Shown here one piece after another: positions 52,439-62,934 of a DNA stretch of 64,000 bases (the first letter of the stretch is position 1; the number at the start of each line of letters is the position of its first letter). The notes under the pieces were generated by a model, which did no database searches, was not told the origin of the DNA, and saw nothing but the letters and a program-made list of their open reading frames with translations. The position numbers and the translations under genes were made by a program. Source of the stretch: Micromonospora tulbaghiae (GTDB taxonomy: Bacteria > Actinomycetota > Actinomycetes > Mycobacteriales > Micromonosporaceae). The stretch is from contig NZ_FMCQ01000004.1 in the NCBI RefSeq assembly GCF_900091605.1, forward strand, positions 637,684 through 701,683, read 5' to 3'.

Positions 52439-55400
52439 TCACACCTTGCGGACCGTCACGGTCACGCGCTCGCCCTCGCCCGCCTCGCCGTCGAAGCCGT
52501 CGAGGCCCTCGGCGAAGTCGATGCTGTCGGCGAGCACCTCCCGGGCCACGAACTCGGTGTACGCGGCGACCGCCGCGCGTACCTCCTCGGAGGCGGAGAC
52601 GGCCACCGTGATCCGGTCGGAGACGTCGAGGCCGGCGTCCCGGCGGGCCTGCTGCACGACCCGGACCACGTCCCGGGCCAGCCCTTCGGCGGCCAGTTCC
52701 GGCGTGACCTCGGTGTCCAGCACGACCACTCCCTCACCGCCGGGCAGCGGCGCGGAGTGCTCGGCGTCGGCGGCGACCAGGCGCAGCTCGTACTCGCCCT
52801 CGGCGAGCGTGACCCCGGCGGCGACCGGGGCGCCGTCGCGCAGCTCCCACTCCCCCGCCTTGACCGCCTTGATCACCTGCTGGACGGCCTTGCCGACGCG
52901 CGGGCCGAGCGCCCGCGGCACCACGGTGAGCACCTGCTGGCAGTACGCGGACACCTCGTCGGAGAGCACGACCTCCTTCACGTTGACCTCGTCGGCGACC
53001 AGGTCGGCGAAGGGCCGCAGCTGGGCGGCGACGGGCGACGCCACGGTGAGCGTCGCCAGCGGCAGCCGCACCCGCAGGCCCTTGGCCTTGCGCAGCGACA
53101 GCGCCGCCGAGGCGACCGCCCGGACGTTGTCCATCGCGGAGACCAGCTCGTGGTCGGCCGGGAACTCCTCGGCCTGCGGCCAGTCGGTCAGGTGCACCGA
53201 CCGCTCGCCGGTCAGCCCGCGCCAGATCTCCTCGGCGGTCAGCGGCGCCAGCGGCGCCACCACCCGGCACAGCGTCTCCAGCACGGTCCACAGCGTGTCG
53301 AACGCGTCCGCGTCGCCGGCCCAGAACCGGTCCCGGGACCGGCGCACGTACCAGTTGGTGAGCGCGTCCAGGTAGGACCGGACTGTCGCGCACGCGCCGG
53401 AGATGTCGTACGCGTCCATCTGCGCGCCGACGGTCGCCACCAGCTCGTTCGTCTTCGCCAGCACGTACCGGTCGAGCACGTGCGTGGAGTCGGTGCGGCG
53501 ACGGGCGGTGTGGCCGTCGGCGTTGGCGTAGAGCGAGAAGAAGTACCAGACGTTCCACAGCGGCAGCAGCACCTGGCGCACCGCGTCCCGGATGCCCGGC
53601 TCGGTGACCGCCATGTCGCCGCCGCGCAGCACCGGCGAGGACATCAGCATCCACCGCATCGCGTCCGACCCGTAGGAGTCGAACACGTGGTAGACGTCCG
53701 GGTAGTTGCGCAGGCTCTTGGACATCTTGCGCCCGTCCGAGCCGAGCAGGATGCCGTGGCTCAGGCAGTTGCGGAACGCCGGCCGGTCGAACAGCGCGGT
53801 GGCCAGCACGTGCATGGTGTAGAACCAGCCGCGGGTCTGACCGATGTACTCGACGATGAAGTCACCCGGGTAGTGGTGCTCGAACCACTCGCGGTTCTCG
53901 AACGGGTAGTGCACCTGCGCGAACGGCATCGAGCCGGACTCGAACCAGCAGTCCAGCACCTCCGGCACCCGGCGCATCATCGACTTGCCCGTCGGGTCGT
54001 CCGGGTTCGGGCGGACCAGGTCGTCCACCGCCGGCCGGTGCAGGTCGGTCAGGCGTACGCCGAAGTCACGCTCGATGTCGGCCAGCGAGCCGTACACGTC
54101 GACCCGCGGATAGTTCGGGTCGTCCGAGCGCCACACCGGGATCGGCGAGCCCCAGAACCGGTTCCGGCTGATCGACCAGTCCCGGGCGTTCGCCAGCCAC
54201 TTGCCGAACGAGCCGTCCTTGATGTGCCCGGGGGTCCAGTTGATCTGCTGGTTCAGCTCGACCATCCGGTCCTTGAACTTCGTCACCGCGACGAACCACG
54301 ACGACACCGCCTTGTAGACCAGCGGGGTGTCGCAGCGCCAGCAGTGCGGGTACGAGTGGGTGTAGGTGTCCTGCCGCAGCACCACCCCCCGCTCCTTCAG
54401 CTCCCGGATCACCGGCTTGTTCACGTCGAAGACCTGCTCGCCCTGGTACGGCGGGACCAGCGCGGTGAACCGGGTGTGGTCGTCCACGGTCACGACGGTG
54501 GGGATGCCGGCGGCGTTGCAGGTGTTCTGGTCGTCCTCACCGAAGGCGGGGGCCAGGTGGACGATGCCGGTGCCGTCCTCGGTGGTGACGAAGTCCGCGC
54601 CGAGCACCTGGTAGGCGTTCGGGCCGGCCGGCTCGACCAGGAAGTCGTAGAGCGGCGTGTAGCGGCGTCCGACCAGGTCGCGGCCGTACACGGTGCCGAC
54701 CTGCTCGTACCCCTCCAGTTCCTTGGCGTACGCGCCGAGGCGCGCGGCGCCGACGACGTAGCGCTCGCCGTCGCGCTCCAGCAGCGCGTACTCGATGTCG
54801 GGGCCGACGGCGAGCGCCAGGTTCGACGGCAGCGTCCACGGCGTGGTGGTCCAGACGCCCAGCTTGACCGGCCCGCGCAGCGGCTCCGGCGCGTTCTCGT
54901 CGGCGGTCAGCTCGAACCAGACGGTGAGCGTCGGGTCGTGCCGGTCCCGGTAGACGTCGTCCATCCGGGTCTCGGTGTTCGACAGCGGCGTCTCGCACCG
55001 CCAGCAGTACGCGAGCACCCGGAAGCCCTCGTAGACCAGGCCCTTGTCGTGCAGGGTCTTGAAGGCCCACATGACGCTTTCCATGTAGTCCAGGTCGAGC
55101 GTCTTGTAGTCGTTGGCGAAGTCGACCCAGCGGGCCTGCCGGGTGACGTACCGCTCCCAGTCGTGGGTGAACTCCAGCACCGAGGTGCGGCAGGCGTCGT
55201 TGAACCTGGCCACGCCGAGGTCGAGGATCTCCGCCTTGCTGGTGATGCCGAGCTGCTTCTCGGCCACCACCTCGGCCGGCAGGCCGTGGCAGTCCCAGCC
55301 GAACCGGCGCTCGACGTGCCGCCCGCGCATGGTCTGGTAGCGCGGCACCACGTCCTTGACGTAGCCGGTGAAGAGATGGCCGTAGTGCGGCAGGCCGTTG

Positions 55401-55585
55401 GCGAACGGCGGGCCGTCGTAGAAGACGTACTCGTTCTCGCCGTTCCGGCCGGCGTCGCGGGCCTCGACGGACGCCTCGAAGGTCTTGTCGGCCGTCCAGT
55501 GCTCCAGCACCCGGCGCTCGACCGCGGGCAGGTCCGGGCTCGCCGGGACACCGGCACCGGTCGGGTCGTGCAACGGATAGGCCAT
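52439..55585 (-). CDS. ileS: Isoleucyl-tRNA synthetase
   Basis: 1048 residues, the long (type 2/eukaryote-like) actinobacterial form. Class I synthetase: GLPHYGHL is the HIGH-type motif and [12 protein letters not shown] the KMSKS loop (near 53720). A CP1 editing domain lies between them, and the C-terminal anticodon-binding and tail domains follow. Expression is controlled by the T-box leader just upstream (55586-55822), so it rises when tRNA-Ile is uncharged. ATG 55585 is preceded by GGGAGAG, the Shine-Dalgarno sequence that the T-box presumably hides. Confidence 0.98.
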   Translation of the reverse strand: MAYPLHDPTGAGVPASPDLPAVERRVLEHWTADKTFEASVEARDAGRNGENEYVFYDGPPFANGLPHYGHLFTGYVKDVVPRYQTMRGRHVERRFGWDCHGLPAEVVAEKQLGITSKAEILDLGVARFNDACRTSVLEFTHDWERYVTRQARWVDFANDYKTLDLDYMESVMWAFKTLHDKGLVYEGFRVLAYCWRCETPLSNTETRMDDVYRDRHDPTLTVWFELTADENAPEPLRGPVKLGVWTTTPWTLPSNLALAVGPDIEYALLERDGERYVVGAARLGAYAKELEGYEQVGTVYGRDLVGRRYTPLYDFLVEPAGPNAYQVLGADFVTTEDGTGIVHLAPAFGEDDQNTCNAAGIPTVVTVDDHTRFTALVPPYQGEQVFDVNKPVIRELKERGVVLRQDTYTHSYPHCWRCDTPLVYKAVSSWFVAVTKFKDRMVELNQQINWTPGHIKDGSFGKWLANARDWSISRNRFWGSPIPVWRSDDPNYPRVDVYGSLADIERDFGVRLTDLHRPAVDDLVRPNPDDPTGKSMMRRVPEVLDCWFESGSMPFAQVHYPFENREWFEHHYPGDFIVEYIGQTRGWFYTMHVLATALFDRPAFRNCLSHGILLGSDGRKMSKSLRNYPDVYHVFDSYGSDAMRWMLMSSPVLRGGDMAVTEPGIRDAVRQVLLPLWNVWYFFSLYANADGHTARRRTDSTHVLDRYVLAKTNELVATVGAQMDAYDISGACATVRSYLDALTNWYVRRSRDRFWAGDADAFDTLWTVLETLCRVVAPLAPLTAEEIWRGLTGERSVHLTDWPQAEEFPADHELVSAMDNVRAVASAALSLRKAKGLRVRLPLATLTVASPVAAQLRPFADLVADEVNVKEVVLSDEVSAYCQQVLTVVPRALGPRVGKAVQQVIKAVKAGEWELRDGAPVAAGVTLAEGEYELRLVAADAEHSAPLPGGEGVVVLDTEVTPELAAEGLARDVVRVVQQARRDAGLDVSDRITVAVSASEEVRAAVAAYTEFVAREVLADSIDFAEGLDGFDGEAGEGERVTVTVRKV

Positions 55586-55822
55586 CGCCTGTCGCTCTCC
55601 CTCAGCAGCTCACTCGTCTGTGGTCTGCGAGGACGAGCCGAATCCGGTACGCCGTGACCGGCGTTCCGGGCGTGGCCCGCGGTACCACCCCGCTTGGCGG
55701 CCGAGGTGCGACCGCCCGCTCGTTGGCCGGCTGTGACGGGCCGTCCCGTCCGGTTCTACTGAGCCGGTGACCCGGCCGTTCTTCCGGAGGCTCGCCGGTG
55801 ATGGCCGGGTCGTCGCCTGTGC
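55586..55822 (-). promoter_or_regulatory. T-box riboswitch (tRNA-Ile, translational type) of ileS
   Basis: The minus strand contains the T-box sequence AGCGGGGTGGTACCGCGG (55694-55677), which pairs with the tRNA acceptor end. An AUC (Ile) codon at 55802-55800, in GGCCAUCACCGG, is the probable specifier in a short stem I. A -10-like TACGCT (55834-55829) places the transcript start near 55822. No terminator follows the antiterminator region; instead the structure runs into the ileS ribosome-binding site, as in the actinobacterial class that controls translation. Confidence 0.9.
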
Positions 55823-55895
55823 CCGTCAAGCGTACTCGACCCCCACCCGCCGCGCCGCCGAGTATCCCGACCCCCGGCTCGCCCCACCCCTGCCC

Positions 55896-55958
55896 CGTCG
55901 ATCATGAGGTTGACGGCGATGTCGATCTCCGATTTCACCGCCAACCTCATGATCGACG
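55896..55958. repeat. Intergenic palindrome E, 55-nt core
   Basis: 17-bp perfect arms (CGTCGATCATGAGGTTG at 55896-55912, complement at 55942-55958); the GATC-to-GATC core is 55900-55954. Its reverse complement matches palindrome C at 45 of 55 positions. Confidence 0.88.
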
Positions 55959-56084
55959 CAGTCTCCGGCGCCGACGGCCAGGCTGACGCGGGGCACGCCA
56001 TGACCACCGTCACACCGCTGTGCCGTCACACCGCACCCGCCGCGCCCCGTCCTGTCCGCGTACCCGAACCTCAAGGAGGCGGCG
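55959..56084 (+). other. Upstream region of the AhpD-like gene
   Basis: The rest of the 499-bp gap between ileS and the 56085 gene. It includes CAAGGAGG for the downstream gene. The promoter is not obvious by eye and no small gene is supported. Confidence 0.4.
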
Positions 56085-56525
56085 ATGAGCCGGATGGACA
56101 TGGCGGCGGTGGCGCCCGAGGCGTACCAGGCCGTGCTGGGCATGGAGAAGTACGTCCGGGCGAACGTGGACCACACCGTGCTGGAGCTGGTGAAGCTGCG
56201 GGCGTCGATGCTCAACGGCTGCGCGTTCTGCGTGGACATGCACAGCCGCGACGCGCTGGCGGCCGGTGAGGACAGCCGCCGGCTGTTCGCGGTCGCGGCG
56301 TGGCGCGAGGCCCCGTTCTTCGACGAGCGGGAGCGGGCCGCGCTGGCCCTCACCGACGCGGTGACCCGGCTCGGCGAGCACGGCGTGCCGGACGACGTCT
56401 GGGACGCCGCGGCGAAGGTGTGGTCGGAGAAGGAGCTGGCGGACCTGGTGATGGCGATCGCCACCATCAACGTGTGGAACCGGGTCGCGGTGACCTGCCA
56501 GACGCAGCCGCCGGCGTCGGTCTGA
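56085..56525 (+). CDS. Carboxymuconolactone decarboxylase/AhpD-like protein
   Basis: 146 residues. AhpD-like alkylhydroperoxidase fold: the redox pair C-x2-C with following His is in NGCAFCVDMHS, and LELVKLRASMLNGC is the typical helix before it. Such proteins reduce peroxides with the two Cys acting as a thiol pair, or serve in other redox roles; the physiological partner is unknown. ATG 56085 has AAGGAGGCGG upstream. It converges on ndk with a shared hairpin. Confidence 0.92.
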   Translation: MSRMDMAAVAPEAYQAVLGMEKYVRANVDHTVLELVKLRASMLNGCAFCVDMHSRDALAAGEDSRRLFAVAAWREAPFFDERERAALALTDAVTRLGEHGVPDDVWDAAAKVWSEKELADLVMAIATINVWNRVAVTCQTQPPASV

Positions 56526-56536
56526 CGGCTGACACA

Positions 56537-56576
56537 CGACGGCCCCGGTCCCGCCAGTCGCGGGCCGGGGCCGTCG
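56537..56576. terminator. Bidirectional terminator
   Basis: A 12-bp stem (CGACGGCCCCGG / CCGGGGCCGTCG) between the AhpD-like gene and ndk. Confidence 0.8.
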
Positions 56577-56585
56577 GCGCGTCGG

Positions 56586-57011
56586 TCAGGCCAGCTCGGG
56601 GAACCAGAGCGCGATCTCGCGCTTGGCGCTGTCCGCCGAGTCGGAGGCGTGCACCAGGTTCTCCCGGTTCGACAGCGACAGGTCACCCCGGATGGTGCCG
56701 GCGGTGGCCTTGCGGCCGTCGGTGCTGCCGATCATCGCGCGCACCACCTCGATCACCTGGTCGCCGGAGAGCACGAGCGCCACGAGCGGGCCGCTGGTCA
56801 TGAACGTCTTCAGCGGCGGGTAGAACGGCTTGTCGACGTGCTCGGCGTAGTGCTGGTCGGCGAAGCCGCCGTCCATGGTCCGGCTCACCATCGCGTCGAT
56901 CCGCAGGCCCTTGCGCTCGAAACGGGACAGGATCTCGCCCACCAGACCGCGGCGGACCGCGTCGGGCTTGATCAGTACGAGCGTCCGCTCGTCCGGGCTG
57001 CTGCTGGACAC
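56586..57011 (-). CDS. ndk: Nucleoside diphosphate kinase
   Basis: 141 residues. Transfers phosphate from NTP to NDP through a phosphohistidine; the active-site His is in NLVHASDS. RTLVLIKPDAV at the start and GSTDGRKATAGTIRGDL complete the signature. GTG 57011 is chosen because AGGAGGAA lies 6 nt upstream; an in-frame TTG at 57035 would extend the N-terminus by eight residues and place that ribosome-binding site inside the gene. Confidence 0.97.
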   Translation of the reverse strand: MSSSSPDERTLVLIKPDAVRRGLVGEILSRFERKGLRIDAMVSRTMDGGFADQHYAEHVDKPFYPPLKTFMTSGPLVALVLSGDQVIEVVRAMIGSTDGRKATAGTIRGDLSLSNRENLVHASDSADSAKREIALWFPELA

Positions 57012-57156
57012 GCTGGGTTCCTCCTGCGCACTCAAACGGGGTTCGGCTGGGTACGGTCAGCGTAGCGACCCGGTCCCGGCGCCGGCGCGGCGGCTGCGTC
57101 TTCCCTGGCCCGCCGCGGCGGCCTAGCCTGGCCCTGGAACCCCTGGGAGGTCCACT

Positions 57157-58521
57157 GTGGCGAATGGCGGGAACCGCACGATCGCGCCGGTACGCAAACT
57201 GATCGGGGCGGTGCTGGGCACCGTCGCCACCTTCGTGACCGTGTTCGGGCTCGGCATGACCAGCTGGGCCATCGTGGCGCTCGGCCTCGCGCTGCTGGTG
57301 CTGGCGATCGCCCTGGCCACGGTACGCGGCGGCGGCCGCACCTGGGTGATCGGCCTGGGGCACGTGCACAGCGCCTCCGAACCACCCACCCAGTACGCGT
57401 TCGGCCGCTGCGAGCTGCAACTGGTCATCGACGCGCCGGGGCTGCCGCCCCGCTCCAAGAAGATCATCGAGCCTCGGGTGCCGGTCGCCAAGTGGCCCTC
57501 GCTGGGCCAGGCGCTGCCGGTCCGGGTGGCGCTCGACGACCAGCGGCACGTACGCGTGCTCTGGGACGAGGTGCCCACGCACGCGGAGAGCGCCGCCGCG
57601 GTCGCCGACCTGCCGCCCGAGTACGCCGCCGAGCCGGACCCGCTGGACGAGCCGCTGATCGCGCAGGAGGCGCCCCCGTGGGCCGGGCGCGCACCGGAGG
57701 ACGACTTCCGCGACGACTACCCGCCCGCGCCGGACCCGTACCTGGACGACGTGCCGCCCCGGGCCGAGGAACGCGAGCCGGTGGTGCTGCACCAGAGCCC
57801 CGGCGGCCCGGTGGTGCTGGAGGGACAGCTCGTCGAACGGACCGACCGCACGGCCGGCCCCGGCCCGCTCCCCCGCCGCGCTCCGGCGCCCCGCTCCCCG
57901 GCCGAGGAGCCGGCCGACACGGTGCCGGTCGAGACCGTGCTCGTCGACAGCGGGCCGGTCGCCAGCGGGCCGGGCGACACCGGGCCGGGCGACACCGGAC
58001 CGGGCGACACCCTGCCCGACCCGATCGACGTGCCGCTGGACGACCCCTCGGACACGTCTCGGCGCTCCGAGGCGCCGCCGACCGCCGAGGAGCTGGACGA
58101 GGCGATCTTCGGCCCGGCGGGCGCGGCCGAGCCCGACGAGCTGGCCAGCCCGATCAGCGGCGTCGGCATCACGCTGCTCGTCGCCGACCTGGACCGGTCC
58201 CTCGGCTTCTACCGCGAACTCGGCTTCGACGAGCTGGACCGGGGCGAGGGCAACGCCGTGCTCTCCTCCGGGCCGACCCGGCTGGTGCTGCGCCGGGTGA
58301 CCGGCGCCGCGCCGATCAGCCGCCGCCTGGTGCACGTCAACCTGGAGGTGGACGACATCCAGGGGGCGTACGAGCGGCTGCGCGACTCCGGCGTCCGGTT
58401 CACCTACGCGCCGCGCGTGGTCAACCGGGGCACCAAGCTGGAGGTGTGGGCGGCGGCCTTCCGCGACCCCGACGGCCACGGCGTCGCGCTGACGCAGTGG
58501 CGCACGCTGGCCGACGCCTGA
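57157..58521 (+). CDS. Membrane-anchored protein fused to a VOC (glyoxalase-like) domain
   Basis: 454 residues. Three parts: two membrane helices at the N-terminus (about 12-57), a conserved soluble segment (GHVHSASEPPTQYAFGRCEL, then LPPRSKKIIEPRVPV), an acidic Pro-rich linker with PGDTG repeats (about 170-320), and a C-terminal VOC fold (about 330-454: VGITLLVADLDRSLGFYREL, RRLVHVNLEVDDI, FRDPDGHGVALTQWR). The VOC metal ligands seem partly present (H in LVHVNL, E in LEVWAA), so enzyme, drug-binding or ligand-sensing activity is possible. GTG 57157 has GGGAGG upstream. It interrupts the common folC-ndk neighbourhood. Confidence 0.85.
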   Translation: MANGGNRTIAPVRKLIGAVLGTVATFVTVFGLGMTSWAIVALGLALLVLAIALATVRGGGRTWVIGLGHVHSASEPPTQYAFGRCELQLVIDAPGLPPRSKKIIEPRVPVAKWPSLGQALPVRVALDDQRHVRVLWDEVPTHAESAAAVADLPPEYAAEPDPLDEPLIAQEAPPWAGRAPEDDFRDDYPPAPDPYLDDVPPRAEEREPVVLHQSPGGPVVLEGQLVERTDRTAGPGPLPRRAPAPRSPAEEPADTVPVETVLVDSGPVASGPGDTGPGDTGPGDTLPDPIDVPLDDPSDTSRRSEAPPTAEELDEAIFGPAGAAEPDELASPISGVGITLLVADLDRSLGFYRELGFDELDRGEGNAVLSSGPTRLVLRRVTGAAPISRRLVHVNLEVDDIQGAYERLRDSGVRFTYAPRVVNRGTKLEVWAAAFRDPDGHGVALTQWRTLADA

Positions 58522-58541
58522 GCCGTAGGCGGCGGCCGTCC

Positions 58542-58910
58542 TCAGCCGAGGATGACCCGCCGCACGTGCAGCGCGTACGCCCACACCAGCGCGAACATCA
58601 CCCCGAGCGCGAACAGCGACCAGTGCAGCAGCCCGGAGAGCAGCAGCAGGCCCTGGAGCACGGTGCCGGCGTGCCACGCCCAGGGCCGGCGCATCATGCC
58701 GGCGAGCACCACGCAGGCGACCGCCAGCGCCACGATCGCGCCGATCGCCGCGCCGCTCAGGTCACCGCCGACCACCCGGATCGGCTGGATGGCCAGCAGC
58801 AGCACCAGCGCCTCCAGCGACATGGTGCCGGCGCCCAGCCCGCGTACCGCCTTGTCCGGGTTCCGCAGCCCGGACCGGCGGACGCCGTCGGGCTGCTCCG
58901 GGCCGGTCAT
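58542..58910 (-). CDS. DUF4233 membrane protein
   Basis: 122 residues, three or four membrane helices. The motif SGLRNPDKAVRGLGAGTMSL before the first helix (EALVLLLAIQPIRVVGG) and the C-terminal MFALVWAYALHVRRVIL are DUF4233 features. Function unknown; it follows folC in many actinobacteria. ATG 58910 overlaps the folC stop (ATGA). Confidence 0.9.
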   Translation of the reverse strand: MTGPEQPDGVRRSGLRNPDKAVRGLGAGTMSLEALVLLLAIQPIRVVGGDLSGAAIGAIVALAVACVVLAGMMRRPWAWHAGTVLQGLLLLSGLLHWSLFALGVMFALVWAYALHVRRVILG

Positions 58911-60250
58911 CGCTTGAGCAGCCGGCGGGCGTCGGCCACTGTCACCACCGATCCGGTGACCAGCACGCCCACACCGGACAGCTCGCCCGGCACGTCGGAC
59001 TCGGCCTCCGCCACCGCCGCCTCGATGGCGTCCGGCATCTCCCGGGTCGCCTGCACCCGCTCCGGCCCGAAGATCTCCCGCGCCAGCTCGGCCAGCTCGT
59101 CCACGGGCATCGCCCGGGGCGAGCTGTTCTCCGCCACCACGATCGAGTCGAGCACCGGTTCGAGCAGTTCGAGCAGGCTCGCCGCGTCCTTGTCGCCGAG
59201 CACCGCCAGCACGCCGACGAGCTTGCTGAACGCGAACTCCTCCTGCACGGCGGCGACCGTGGCGGCCATGCCGTGCGGGTTGTGCGCGCCGTCGAGCAGC
59301 ACCGTCGGGGCGGTACGCACCCGCTCCAGCCGGCCCGGCGAACTGGTCGCGGCGAAGCCCTCGCGGACCGCCTCGATGTCGAGCTGCCGCCGGGCCCCGG
59401 CACCGAGGAACGCTTCCACGGCGGCCAGCGCCACCGCCGCGTTCTGCGCCTGGTGCGCGCCGTGCAGCGGGATGAAGATCTCCTCGTACACCCCGCCCAG
59501 GCCCTGGATGGTCAGCACCTGGCCGCCGACCGCGACCGCGCGGCGCAGCACGCCGAACTCGGCGCCCTCGCGCGCGACGGTGGCGTTGACCTCGGCACAG
59601 CGCTCCAGGATCGGGCGGGCCGCCTCCTCCTCCTGCGCCGCCGCGATCACCGTGGCGCCGGGGTGGATGATGCCCGCCTTGTGCAGCGCGATGTCCTCGA
59701 TCGTGTCGCCGAGCCACTCGGTGTGGTCCAGCCCGATCGGGGTGATCACGGCGACGCCGGCCTGGATCACGTTCGTCGCGTCCTCCGCGCCACCGAGCCC
59801 GACCTCCACCACCGCCACGTCGACGGGCGCGTCGGCGAACGTGGCGAACGCCAGCGCCGTGGTCATGTCGAAGTACGTCAGCGGCTCGGCGAACCGCTGG
59901 TCGACCAACTCGGCCAGCGGCGCGATCTCGCGGTACGTGGACACGAACCGATCCTCGCTCACCGGCTCGCCGTCCAGGCTGATCCGCTCCCGGACGGTCT
60001 CCAGGTGCGGGCTGGTGTAGCGGCCGGTGTGCAGCCCGAACGCCCGCAGCAGCGAGTCGATCATCCGGGCCGTCGAGGTCTTGCCGTTGGTGCCGGTCAG
60101 GTGAATCGACGGGTACGCCCGCTGCGGGCTGCCCAGCAGGTCGAGCAGGGTCTCGATCTTCTCCAGCTCGAAGCGCATGCGGGTGAAGCCGCGCGCGGTG
60201 AGCGCGGCGTCCACCTCGGCGAACGCGGTGCGGTCGGTGCGTTCGCTCAT
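58907..60250 (-). CDS. folC: Folylpolyglutamate synthase/dihydrofolate synthase
   Basis: 447 residues. Adds glutamate to dihydropteroate and tetrahydrofolates. Mur-ligase fold: P-loop [13 protein letters not shown], the [13 protein letters not shown] folate-loop motif, [11 protein letters not shown] and [11 protein letters not shown] 60250 overlaps the valS stop (ATGA), so valS-folC-DUF4233 is one operon. Confidence 0.97.
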   Translation of the reverse strand: MSERTDRTAFAEVDAALTARGFTRMRFELEKIETLLDLLGSPQRAYPSIHLTGTNGKTSTARMIDSLLRAFGLHTGRYTSPHLETVRERISLDGEPVSEDRFVSTYREIAPLAELVDQRFAEPLTYFDMTTALAFATFADAPVDVAVVEVGLGGAEDATNVIQAGVAVITPIGLDHTEWLGDTIEDIALHKAGIIHPGATVIAAAQEEEAARPILERCAEVNATVAREGAEFGVLRRAVAVGGQVLTIQGLGGVYEEIFIPLHGAHQAQNAAVALAAVEAFLGAGARRQLDIEAVREGFAATSSPGRLERVRTAPTVLLDGAHNPHGMAATVAAVQEEFAFSKLVGVLAVLGDKDAASLLELLEPVLDSIVVAENSSPRAMPVDELAELAREIFGPERVQATREMPDAIEAAVAEAESDVPGELSGVGVLVTGSVVTVADARRLLKR

Positions 60251-62865
60251 GAGGGAAGCGCCTCCAGGGCGGCGTCGATCCGGACCAGGTCCGCCTCGGC
60301 CACCGCCAGCCGTTCACGGATCTTCGCCACCACCGGCTCGGGCGCCTTGCCGACGAAGGCCGGATTGTCCAGCTTCGCCCGCGCCTGGGTGGCCTCCTTC
60401 TCGGCTGCCGCCCGGTCCTTGGTGAGCCGGGCGCGCTCGGCGGCCACGTCGATCGAGCCGCGGGTGTCCAGCGCGACGCTCACCGCGCCGGGCATGGCCA
60501 GCGTGGCGCTGGCCTGGAAGTCGTCGCCGGGCGCGTCGAGCCGGGCCAGCGCGCGGACCAGCGGCTCGTGCGCCGCGATGCCCGCGCCGGCCAGGCCGTC
60601 GAGCCGGGCGACGACCCGCTGGGTCGGCCGCAGCCCCTGGTCCGAGCGGAACCGCCGGACCTCGGTCACCACCCGCGCAAGGGTGGCGACCTCGCCCTCC
60701 GCGGCGTCGTCGATCAGGGTACGGTCGGTGACCGGCCAGGACGCCGTCAGCACGGTCTCGCCGCCGCTGAGCGCGGACCACAGCTCGTCGGTGACGAACG
60801 GGATGACCGGGTGCAGCAGCCGCAGGAGCTGGTCCAGCACGTGCCCGAGCACCCGGCGGGTGGCGTGGGCGGCCGGGCCACCCTCGGCGAGCACGGGCTT
60901 GCTCAGCTCCACGTACCAGTCGCAGACGTCGTCCCACGCGAAGTGGTAGAGCAGGTCGCAGACCTTCGCGAACTCGTACGCCTCGAACTGCTCGTCCACC
61001 TCGGCGGTGACGTGCGCCAGCCGGGACAGGATCCACCTGTCGACGGTGGAGAGGTCAGCGGCGTCCGGCAGCGGGCCGTCGGTGTGCGCGCCGTTGAGCA
61101 ACGCGAACCGGGTGGCGTTCCACAGCTTGTTGCAGAAGTTGCGGGAGCCCTGGCACCACTCCTCGCTGACCGGCACGTCCTGGCCGGGGTTGGCGCCCCG
61201 GGCGAGCGTGAACCGGGTGGCGTCGGCGCCGAACCGGTCGATCCAGTCGAGCGGGTCCACCACGTTGCCGAACGACTTCGACATCTTCTTGCCGTGCTCG
61301 TCACGGACCATGCCGTGCAGCGCCACCACGTCGAACGGCTGCACACCGTCCATCGCGTACAGGCCGAACATCATCATCCGGGCGACCCAGAAGAACAGGA
61401 TGTCGTAGCCGGTGACCAGCACGCTGGTCGGATAGAACTTCGCCAGGTCCGGAGTCTGCTCCGGCCAGCCGAGCGTGGAGAACGGCCAGAGGCCGCTGGA
61501 GAACCAGGTGTCCAGCACGTCCTCGTCCTGCCGCCAGCCCTCGCCGGACGGCGGCTCCTCGTCCGGGCCGACGCAGACAATCTGACCGTCCGGGCCGTAC
61601 CAGACGGGGATGCGGTGGCCCCACCAGAGCTGGCGGGAGATGCACCAGTCGTGCATGTTGTCGACCCAGGCGAAGTAGCGCTTGGCCAGCTCGGCCGGCT
61701 CGATCTTCACCCGGCCGTCGCGCACCGCGTCGCCCGCCGCCTTCGCCAGCGGCGCGGTGTTGACGAACCACTGCAACGACAGCCGCGGCTCGACTGTCGT
61801 CTTGCACCGCGAGCAGTGCCCCACGGCGTGCAGGTACGGCCGCTTCTCGGCCACGATCCGGCCCTGCTCGCGCAGTGCCGCGACGATCGCCGGGCGGGCC
61901 TCGTACCGGTCCAGGCCCTCGAACGGGCCGGGCGCCGTGATGACGCCGCGCTCGTCCATGATCGTCAGCGCCGGCAGGTCGTGCCGCTGGCCGATCTCGA
62001 AGTCGTTCGGGTCGTGCGCCGGGGTCACCTTGACCATGCCGGTGCCGAAGCTCGGGTCGACGTGCTCGTCGGCGACGATCGGGATCCGCCGGTCGGTGAG
62101 CGGCAGCTCCACCTCGGTGCCGATCAGGTGCCGGTAACGCTCGTCGTCCGGGTGCACCGCCACCGCGGTGTCACCGAGCATGGTCTCCGCCCGGGTGGTC
62201 GCCACCACGACCTCGTCGCCGTAGCGGATCGAGACCAGCTCGCCCTCGTCGTCGGTGTGCTCCACCTCGATGTCGGACAGCGCGGTGAGGCAGCGCGGGC
62301 ACCAGTTGATGATCCGGTTGGCCCGGTAGATGAGCCCGTCGTCGAAGAGCTTCTTGAACATGGTCTGCACGGCCCGGGACAGGCCCTCGTCCATGGTGAA
62401 CCGCTCGCGGTCCCAGTCGACCGCGTCGCCCAGCCGGCGCATCTGGCCGAGGATCGCGCCGCCGGACTCGGCCTTCCACTGCCAGACCCGCTCGACGAAC
62501 TTCTCCCGACCGAGGTCGTGGCGGGACAGCCCTTCGCCGGCGAGCTGCCGCTCGACCAGGTTCTGGGTGGCGATGCCGGCGTGGTCCATGCCCGGAAGCC
62601 AGAGCGCCTCGTATCCCTGCATCTTCTTGCGCCGGGTGAGCGCGTCCATGAGCGTGTGCTCGAACGCGTGGCCCATGTGCAGCGAGCCGGTGACGTTCGG
62701 CGGCGGGATGACGATGGTGAACGGCGGCTTCTCGCTGTCCGCCGACGCCCGGAAGTGCCCGCCGGCTACCCACTGCTCGTACCGTCGCTGCTCTACCTCG
62801 CCGGGCTGGTACTGGCCGGCGAGGGTCGGGGCGTCGGGGCGTCGGGCATCCAGTCTCTCGGTCAC
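60247..62865 (-). CDS. valS: Valyl-tRNA synthetase
   Basis: 872 residues. Class I synthetase with [14 protein letters not shown] (HIGH-type), an editing CP1 domain, [11 protein letters not shown], the KMSKS loop [14 protein letters not shown], and a C-terminal coiled-coil arm ([20 protein letters not shown]) that contacts tRNA. GTG 62865 follows TAGACT by 6 nt, which suggests a leaderless transcript; no T-box is seen upstream, in contrast with ileS. It shares a 69-bp divergent promoter region with the 62935 gene. Confidence 0.98.
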   Translation of the reverse strand: MTERLDARRPDAPTLAGQYQPGEVEQRRYEQWVAGGHFRASADSEKPPFTIVIPPPNVTGSLHMGHAFEHTLMDALTRRKKMQGYEALWLPGMDHAGIATQNLVERQLAGEGLSRHDLGREKFVERVWQWKAESGGAILGQMRRLGDAVDWDRERFTMDEGLSRAVQTMFKKLFDDGLIYRANRIINWCPRCLTALSDIEVEHTDDEGELVSIRYGDEVVVATTRAETMLGDTAVAVHPDDERYRHLIGTEVELPLTDRRIPIVADEHVDPSFGTGMVKVTPAHDPNDFEIGQRHDLPALTIMDERGVITAPGPFEGLDRYEARPAIVAALREQGRIVAEKRPYLHAVGHCSRCKTTVEPRLSLQWFVNTAPLAKAAGDAVRDGRVKIEPAELAKRYFAWVDNMHDWCISRQLWWGHRIPVWYGPDGQIVCVGPDEEPPSGEGWRQDEDVLDTWFSSGLWPFSTLGWPEQTPDLAKFYPTSVLVTGYDILFFWVARMMMFGLYAMDGVQPFDVVALHGMVRDEHGKKMSKSFGNVVDPLDWIDRFGADATRFTLARGANPGQDVPVSEEWCQGSRNFCNKLWNATRFALLNGAHTDGPLPDAADLSTVDRWILSRLAHVTAEVDEQFEAYEFAKVCDLLYHFAWDDVCDWYVELSKPVLAEGGPAAHATRRVLGHVLDQLLRLLHPVIPFVTDELWSALSGGETVLTASWPVTDRTLIDDAAEGEVATLARVVTEVRRFRSDQGLRPTQRVVARLDGLAGAGIAAHEPLVRALARLDAPGDDFQASATLAMPGAVSVALDTRGSIDVAAERARLTKDRAAAEKEATQARAKLDNPAFVGKAPEPVVAKIRERLAVAEADLVRIDAALEALPS

Positions 62866-62871
62866 CCTGAA

Positions 62872-62877
62872 AGTCTA
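62872..62877 (-). promoter_or_regulatory. Candidate -10 element, leaderless (valS)
   Basis: TAGACT on the minus strand, 6 nt before the GTG at 62865. Confidence 0.5.
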
Positions 62878-62921
62878 CGGAGCGCTTTCGGGGACCCGAC
62901 GTGCACCACCTGTGATTCGCG

Positions 62922-62927
62922 TACGGT
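62922..62927 (+). promoter_or_regulatory. Candidate -10 element, leaderless (62935 gene)
   Basis: TACGGT, 7 nt before the ATG at 62935. Together with the valS element it makes a compact divergent leaderless promoter pair. Confidence 0.5.
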
Positions 62928-62934
62928 GGCGGTC

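Noticed and set aside
52370..55657. 1095-residue open frame on the plus strand opposite ileS
   Set aside because: Shadow of ileS: biased His/Arg/Val/Gly composition and no motif; ileS has HIGH and KMSKS motifs.
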